17,589 nt of DNA from Bacteroidota bacterium (GTDB taxonomy: Bacteria; Bacteroidota; Bacteroidia; Bacteroidales; Prolixibacteraceae): NCBI GenBank assembly GCA_030706665.1, contig JAUZOB010000031.1, positions 1 to 17,589 on the forward strand, given 5' to 3'. Both the position numbers and the translations under genes were made by a program. The notes under the pieces are model-generated. The model was not told the DNA's origin. It made no database searches and worked only from the letters and a program-made list of their open reading frames with translations. This document shows positions 13,341 through 17,589 of this stretch, piece after piece; the stretch's first letter is position 1, and every line of letters starts with the position of its first letter.

Positions 13341-14638
13341 TTAGAAGCAACTAATTTTGAAGCATGGTACATATAGTCAAACAGATTATGTTGTGGCCAA
13401 CTATCAATCTTTTGAAGTATATGACTTATCATCGTATCAACATATCGGGGAAATCGAGGCCCCTTCCAACTGCTGGTATTCATCAATACAACCCATTCTG
13501 TGCCATCTGGCATGTGTTTAACGACAGCTGAAGTTCCAGGCATACTCCCTGTCCTCCACCATGTTCCGTCGGATCCAACAGATTTCCACCCTAAAGGACC
13601 TTTGACCGGGTCATATTGGGTCATTGTCTTAACACTTTTAGGGGAGATTATATCATTTTCGCCGACTCCGTCAATTGCCGTTACAAATTTCGCCAACTCT
13701 GCTGCAGTGGTAACCCACCCTCCTGCCGATGAAAGTAATTCAATATTATTTCCACCATCAGACTTTTTGACCATTTTGCCATTACCAAAACAAGAGGGCA
13801 CCATGTTAGAACCTTCCTGCTCGTAATATTTTACTTCATTTATGAAATGATCTGATGAACATGTATGTCCAATATGAACATCCCGAATTCCAATTGGATC
13901 AAAAAGTTGGGTCTTTACATACTCTTCATATGGCACCCCACTCACCTTTTCAATGACTTTACTTAAGATAACGTATCCCATATTGGAATAACAGCTGGTA
14001 GTACCAGGAGTAAACTGAAGATTTCTACTCAAGACAAATTTCAGATAAGTATCAATAGTTGCAGGAGCTTTATCGCCCACTTTTTTAGCAATATCCAGTG
14101 AATTGAACATTGGATCACCATATCGCTGACTCCATCCTCCGGAATGATTCAGCAGATTTTTTATAGTGATCATTTCCATCCGTTTATCTTTATAATTAAG
14201 GTATTGTGGCTGATTTAAAATACCATTTGAACCGAAAACTTTGTCATCCAGTCGAAGTTTGCCACTCTCACAAAGCTTCATAATTGCAGTCGCTGTGATT
14301 AATTTGGAAACACTGGCAATTCTGAATACATGCGAGGGGGTTACTTTTATTTTGTTTTCTTCATCTGCGAAACCATAACCTTTGGCAAATACAAGCTTTT
14401 CGTTCTTAACAATGGCAACCGACATTCCTTTGACCAGCCACATTTTCATAAAACGATCAATGGTATTGTCAATTTGTTCTGATTCCTCAAAATTGGAATA
14501 GTCATTAACGAGTGCTGCGCTTCCATGATCTCCTGCCATAGAAGTATTCTGACTCTTTCCATGTAACTTCAGATAACTAAAGTTGAGTCCGTCACATATC
14601 AATATGAGTAATAATATAATGATGATTCCTCTCTTCAC
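13334..14638 (-). CDS. Serine hydrolase of the beta-lactamase / class C (AmpC-like, PF00144) family
   Basis: 434 residues from the GTG at 14638. This start gives MKRGIIIILLLILICDG, a clean signal peptide or anchor; the frame stays open to a TTG at 14674, and no ATG precedes the signal segment. In GTG numbering the motifs are SVSK (Ser109, Lys112; SxxK nucleophile and base), YSN (Tyr217 to Asn219) and WRTG (Arg362 to Gly364, in the KTG/HTG position). LLNHSGGW and PGTTSCYSNMGYVILSKVIEKVSG are typical of the family. The catalytic domain spans about residues 55-395 and is probably periplasmic. Such proteins act as esterases, D-aminopeptidases or penicillin-binding-type enzymes; resistance to beta-lactams cannot be inferred. 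It is a single gene between pyrD and the trp leader. Confidence 0.85.
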   Translation of the reverse strand: MKRGIIIILLLILICDGLNFSYLKLHGKSQNTSMAGDHGSAALVNDYSNFEESEQIDNTIDRFMKMWLVKGMSVAIVKNEKLVFAKGYGFADEENKIKVTPSHVFRIASVSKLITATAIMKLCESGKLRLDDKVFGSNGILNQPQYLNYKDKRMEMITIKNLLNHSGGWSQRYGDPMFNSLDIAKKVGDKAPATIDTYLKFVLSRNLQFTPGTTSCYSNMGYVILSKVIEKVSGVPYEEYVKTQLFDPIGIRDVHIGHTCSSDHFINEVKYYEQEGSNMVPSCFGNGKMVKKSDGGNNIELLSSAGGWVTTAAELAKFVTAIDGVGENDIISPKSVKTMTQYDPVKGPLGWKSVGSDGTWWRTGSMPGTSAVVKHMPDGTEWVVLMNTSSWKGPRFPRYVDTMISHILQKIDSWPQHNLFDYMYHASKLVASKN

Positions 14639-14736
14639 AACTTCTTTTCCATTATCATTGAAATATCTGAACAATTTTTTAAATTACAACCTTGTAAATA
14701 TTGAAATTCTTCAGGAAATTCCTCATTGTTTGTTAA

Positions 14737-15648
14737 TTACATTTGTAAACCACCGATAAGCTCTCTAATATCCTTTATATTATGACGAATCATATAATCT
14801 TCAATTCCATCAATAATCTTAATTGTAATCTGTGGATCAATAAAGTTTGCAGTCCCAACCTGGATTGCAGTGGCGCCAGCCAATAAAAATTCAATCGCAT
14901 CACTGGCATTCATGATTCCACCTAGCCCAATAATCGGAATTTTCACAGCTTTTGAAACTTGCCAGACCATTCTTAAGGCAATAGCTTTAACACACGGACC
15001 CGATAATCCACCTGTTACGGTTGATAACACCGGACGTCTTTTCTCTGCATTAATAGCCATGCCTAACAGTGTATTGATCAGAGAAACACTATCTGCTCCG
15101 GCAGCTTCTACTGCTCTTGCAATTTCTGTAATATCAGTAACGTTGGGCGACAACTTAACCACTAAAGTTTTGTTATAGGCTTTTCTGACAGCATTGACAA
15201 CTGTCTCTGCAGAAGTACAGGAAGTACCGAAAGCCATTCCTCCTTCTTTTACATTAGGACAAGAGATATTAAGCTCAATGCCTGGTATATGCTCAAGATC
15301 ATTAAGTTTTTCAGCAACACGAACATAGTCTTCGACTGTCGATCCGGACACATTAACCAGAATATTGGTTTTATAATCACATATTCTCGGATAGATATCA
15401 TGGATAAAGTGTTCTACGCCTCCATTTTGCAAACCAACTGCGTTCAGCATCCCTGATGCAGTTTCTGCCATTCTGGGATAAGGATTTCCCTGACGGGGAT
15501 TTAAGGTTGTTCCTTTAACAATGAATCCCCCCAGTCGATTAAGATCAATGAAATCTGAAAATTCTTCTCCGAAACCACAAGTTCCCGATGCAGTCATTAC
15601 CGGATTCTTAAGGTTAAGTTTATCTATTTTTACAGCTAAATCTACCAT
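14737..15648 (-). CDS. pyrD: Dihydroorotate dehydrogenase B (NAD+), catalytic subunit
   Basis: 303 residues, class 1B length. It oxidises dihydroorotate to orotate with FMN in the fourth step of pyrimidine synthesis. NPVMTASGTCGFG (15-27), IVKGTT with Lys45, the substrate loop GLQNGG (72-77), ELNISCPNVKEGG (125-137) with the class 1 catalytic base Cys130, VVKLSPNV (about 162-169) and GLGGI...AIEFLLAGATAIQVGT (FMN phosphate end) are all intact. Cys instead of Ser at the active site separates it from class 2 enzymes. The ATG lies within the end of pyrK (7-nt overlap), so the two subunits are translationally coupled and form the PyrD2-PyrK2 complex. It is the last gene of the XRE-pyrK-pyrD run. 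Confidence 0.97.
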   Translation of the reverse strand: MVDLAVKIDKLNLKNPVMTASGTCGFGEEFSDFIDLNRLGGFIVKGTTLNPRQGNPYPRMAETASGMLNAVGLQNGGVEHFIHDIYPRICDYKTNILVNVSGSTVEDYVRVAEKLNDLEHIPGIELNISCPNVKEGGMAFGTSCTSAETVVNAVRKAYNKTLVVKLSPNVTDITEIARAVEAAGADSVSLINTLLGMAINAEKRRPVLSTVTGGLSGPCVKAIALRMVWQVSKAVKIPIIGLGGIMNASDAIEFLLAGATAIQVGTANFIDPQITIKIIDGIEDYMIRHNIKDIRELIGGLQM

Positions 15649-16412
15649 TTTAAGTCATTTACATTAAAGACGGGACCATGAGTACAGACACTTTTATTAC
15701 CCTCTTTTGTTTCTGTAACACAGCATAAACAGACTCCGAATCCACATGCCATCATGTTTTCGAGCGAAACTTCACACCAGATATTATTCTTCATTGCAAT
15801 TCCGGCAACAGCTTTCATCATTGGTTCCGGTCCACAAGTATAGATCCGATTAAATTCAGAAACGTTTTTAAATATAGAATGCTGAGTAACAAACCCTTTC
15901 TCTCCCGCCGTTCCGTCTTCTGTGGTAATGTGAAGTTCCCCCATTTGGGAGTATTCGTCCAATTCGACAAGATCTTTAGCAGATCTAGCCCCTAATAAAA
16001 TATGAATATCTTCTGAATAAGGACGAATTGCGCGGGCAAGCATCATTAAAGGAGCAACACCGCATCCGCCACCGATAAGAAGGACTTTTTCGTCTCTCTC
16101 CGGAAGCGTAAAGCCATGGCCGAGCGGAAACACAACGCTTACCGATTCCCCTTCTTTAAGATCGGTTATATGGCGAGTTCCTTCTCCTACTCGCTTGATT
16201 AGGAAATGAATAGTCTCATTTTCAGGATCAATGTTATGAATTGAAAATGGTCGTCTAAGGAAAGTAGATGTTGAATATTTTGCTTCAATATTGGCAAATT
16301 GTCCGGGTTTTATATCAGAATCGAAGCCGGGAACCTTAAAAATCAATAAGTGATTATCAGGATTAAGCCGGATATTTCTGAGTAAAACTAAGTCTTTTAT
16401 GGTCTTTCTCAT
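15642..16412 (-). CDS. pyrK: Dihydroorotate dehydrogenase B electron-transfer subunit
   Basis: 256 residues. It passes electrons from the FMN of PyrD via a [2Fe-2S] cluster and FAD to NAD+. RRPFSIHN (53-60) is the FAD-binding RxxS motif. LLIGGGCGVAPLMMLA (111-126) binds NAD(P). CGPEPMMKAV (193-202) is the ferredoxin-reductase C-terminal motif. Cluster ligands are Cys223, Cys228, Cys231 and Cys243 in the pattern CX4CX2CX11C within MACGFGVCLCCV...VCTHGPVF. A perfect -7 box (TATATTTG, minus strand 16433-16440) lies in the 44-nt gap after the XRE gene, so pyrK may also have its own promoter. The start is ATG at 16412, and the stop overlaps the pyrD start by 7 nt. Confidence 0.96.
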   Translation of the reverse strand: MRKTIKDLVLLRNIRLNPDNHLLIFKVPGFDSDIKPGQFANIEAKYSTSTFLRRPFSIHNIDPENETIHFLIKRVGEGTRHITDLKEGESVSVVFPLGHGFTLPERDEKVLLIGGGCGVAPLMMLARAIRPYSEDIHILLGARSAKDLVELDEYSQMGELHITTEDGTAGEKGFVTQHSIFKNVSEFNRIYTCGPEPMMKAVAGIAMKNNIWCEVSLENMMACGFGVCLCCVTETKEGNKSVCTHGPVFNVNDLKW

Positions 16413-16432
16413 GTATCCTTTTCTTTACCCTG

Positions 16433-16440
16433 CAAATATA
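16433..16440 (-). promoter_or_regulatory. -7 promoter box in front of pyrK
   Basis: TATATTTG is an exact match to TAnnTTTG, 20 nt before the pyrK ATG and between the XRE gene and pyrK. It would let pyrKD be transcribed independently of the regulator gene. No clear -33 element was found. Confidence 0.5.
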
Positions 16441-16456
16441 AAAAAAAGAACTCTTA

Positions 16457-16924
16457 TTAAGTCGGACGATATTCTTCAAAAGTTTTATCGGAATAGAAAA
16501 TAACAATTCGTTCTGCAATCTTCTCATTATTTAGACAGATTGAATTAAGGTTTTTAGAAGGTTCATTAACTGGGGGCTTGATATTGCTTAACGGAAGTTT
16601 CTCTTCAACAAAAACTTCCTTTAGTTCTTGTCGAGATTCCTGCAACTTATTTTCAGGAGAAACAGAAGAAGAGAAAAGGTCTGGCATCGTCTCTTTAATC
16701 GGGGATTCTTTCTTCTCTTCAAAAACAGGTCCTTCTCCGTTTAATAACCACCGAGCATTTAAAGAGGGAAATCCTGATAGAATCTTTTGGATGAAAACAT
16801 ACCCCGGTTTATTTCGTCCACTTAACACATGTGAAACACTAGGGCGTTGAACTCCAATACGATCTGCAAACTCTGCCGGAGTCATTTTCTCAAATTCTAA
16901 CAACTGTTTGATACGCTCTTCCAT
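16457..16924 (-). CDS. XRE-family helix-turn-helix transcriptional regulator
   Basis: 155 residues. The N-terminal HTH_XRE/Cro-type domain covers about residues 1-62: MTPAEFADRIGVQRPSVSHVLSGRNKP contains helix 2, the turn and recognition helix (QRPSVSHVLSG). It is followed by FPSLNARWLLNGEGPVF, the usual end of the domain. Residues 75-130 are polar and probably disordered, and the last 22 residues (ERIVIFYSDKTFEEYRPT) form short strands. No ligand-binding fold is obvious. It is the first gene of an apparent XRE-pyrK-pyrD run, 44 nt upstream of pyrK. Its -7 box lies between the arms of an inverted repeat (16935-16970), suggesting negative autoregulation. A role in pyrimidine control is inferred from position only. 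Confidence 0.88.
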   Translation of the reverse strand: MEERIKQLLEFEKMTPAEFADRIGVQRPSVSHVLSGRNKPGYVFIQKILSGFPSLNARWLLNGEGPVFEEKKESPIKETMPDLFSSSVSPENKLQESRQELKEVFVEEKLPLSNIKPPVNEPSKNLNSICLNNEKIAERIVIFYSDKTFEEYRPT

Positions 16925-16934
16925 CTGTAATTTC

Positions 16935-16970
16935 TTATATTACAAATGTACAAAAACAATTGTAATATAA
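16935..16970 (-). promoter_or_regulatory. Promoter and likely operator of the XRE regulator gene
   Basis: Perfect 11-bp inverted repeat TTATATTACAA (16935-16945) and TTGTAATATAA (16960-16970) with a 14-nt spacer. The minus-strand -7 box TACATTTG (complement of 16943-16950), an exact consensus match, lies in the spacer and partly overlaps the left arm, 18 nt from the ATG. This layout fits an operator bound by the regulator itself. Confidence 0.55.
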
Positions 16971-17589
16971 AAGAGAAATCTGTTGCCTAATTTACAGTTG
17001 ACAACTTTAAATTGTATTGACTTTTGTTTACATGTTGCAATTACTAAAATCATTAACAATCCGAATTCCAGCAACAATTACAAAGTGTAATCGGGTCCTT
17101 TACCAGATTCAATACTCCTTTTTAATACTCTGAAAAGGCTTATTTTTAGGGTATTTTGATATGTAGAAATCATTCTATCCGATAACCATATTTCTGATAC
17201 AATTACAGATATCAACATTGCATGGATGGTTTATAATCCTGAATAATAATAACATACATAAATATAATAAAAGAACAGTATTAATTATTAATTGAGTCAA
17301 TCGTTCTAAATAGTTGGTTTACTGGCGTATATGCTCTATACTACTATCATTAATTACAGGATTAAATCATATAACGTTATAAAGTGTAAAAAAACCTATA
17401 CTTATACTTTAGCTGAATACCACAACCGACTGAAATAGTGAACTATAAAGATGTTAATAAATAATAGTATTTATAAGTAACAATGGTTAATTATTCCCTT
17501 TGGTATTTGTAAATAATGAAAAGGAAAGTCTACTTTAATGAAATATTCACATTGGATTTCATTAAAGTATAAATTACAATTGTGTATTA
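16971..17589. other. AT-rich intergenic region without a convincing gene
   Basis: About 620 bases upstream of the XRE gene. Only ORFs of 33-35 codons were found (for example 17032-17133 and 17331-17438), with no supporting signals. It holds a 15-bp palindrome ATTACAAAGTGTAAT (17077-17091) related to the XRE operator half-site, and a 14-bp inverted repeat near the end of the window. It may carry the promoter region of a gene beyond the window. Confidence 0.5.
17531..17569. repeat. 14-bp perfect inverted repeat, possible terminator of a gene beyond the window
   Basis: Arms 17531-17544 (TACTTTAATGAAAT) and 17556-17569 are exact complements with an 11-nt loop. It is AT-rich with no strong T tract on either strand, so it is weak as a terminator. 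No gene in the window ends into it on the plus strand; a minus-strand gene starting beyond 17589 could. Confidence 0.4.

Noticed and set aside
14738..14760. TTACAAATGTA shared between the pyrD end and the XRE promoter, as a possible operator copy
   Set aside because: At pyrD it simply encodes the last residues Leu-Gln-Met and the stop codon, so the match is explained by coding sequence.
17032..17133. 33-aa plus-strand ORF upstream of the XRE gene
   Set aside because: It passes through the palindrome at 17077-17091 and has no coding signal; AT-rich DNA yields such ORFs by chance.
17331..17438. 35-aa plus-strand ORF
   Set aside because: It has no start signal and an AT-driven amino-acid mix; no supporting neighbour.

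Overview
The window looks like a chromosomal segment of a Bacteroidota bacterium, most likely in or near the order Bacteroidales. The evidence is AT-rich intergenic DNA, near-consensus Bacteroidota -7 boxes (TAnnTTTG) upstream of several genes, mostly A-rich translation starts rather than Shine-Dalgarno sequences, and close homologues of typical Bacteroidota housekeeping proteins. I see no phage, transposon, CRISPR or rRNA/tRNA genes. Most of the window is ordinary core metabolism; the interest lies in the regulatory DNA and in small or split genes.

Region 1 (1-2880, minus strand): sfsA, then a run of three genes: a secreted lipocalin-like protein, a two-TM mini-protein and an alpha/beta hydrolase. 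A 17-codon ORF that runs into a terminator hairpin lies just upstream of sfsA. Region 2 (3144-5881, plus strand): a DUF998 membrane protein, an 88-aa unknown protein paired with a SAM methyltransferase, and nagB (glucosamine-6-phosphate deaminase). The nagB promoter is embedded in interleaved inverted repeats. Region 3 (5892-8915): a strong two-way terminator, a possible 52-aa minus-strand gene, a Lys-rich secreted protein, a lysine exporter LysO split into two overlapping genes, and a membrane-anchored alpha/beta hydrolase.

Region 4 (9214-10771, plus strand): pabB and pabC overlap by 17 nt and make p-aminobenzoate for folate. Region 5 (10848-13293, minus strand): a trpB without other trp genes, followed by an EamA-family exporter. 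trpB is preceded by a complete attenuator: a perfect -7 box, a 19-residue leader peptide containing Trp-Cys-Trp, a possible 1:2 stem that includes the second Trp codon, and a GC-rich terminator with a T tract. This is the best-supported regulatory system in the window. Region 6 (13334-16970, minus strand): a beta-lactamase-fold serine hydrolase, then pyrD and pyrK (NAD-dependent class 1B dihydroorotate dehydrogenase) behind an XRE-type regulator whose own -7 box lies between the arms of an 11-bp inverted repeat, as expected of an autoregulated operator. The last ~620 bases hold no convincing gene, only palindromes.

Together the genes cover pyrimidine, tryptophan, folate and amino-sugar metabolism plus amino-acid export. 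I found no clearly new multi-gene system. The items most worth checking are the trp leader, the XRE/pyr operator, the split LysO and the short ORFs.
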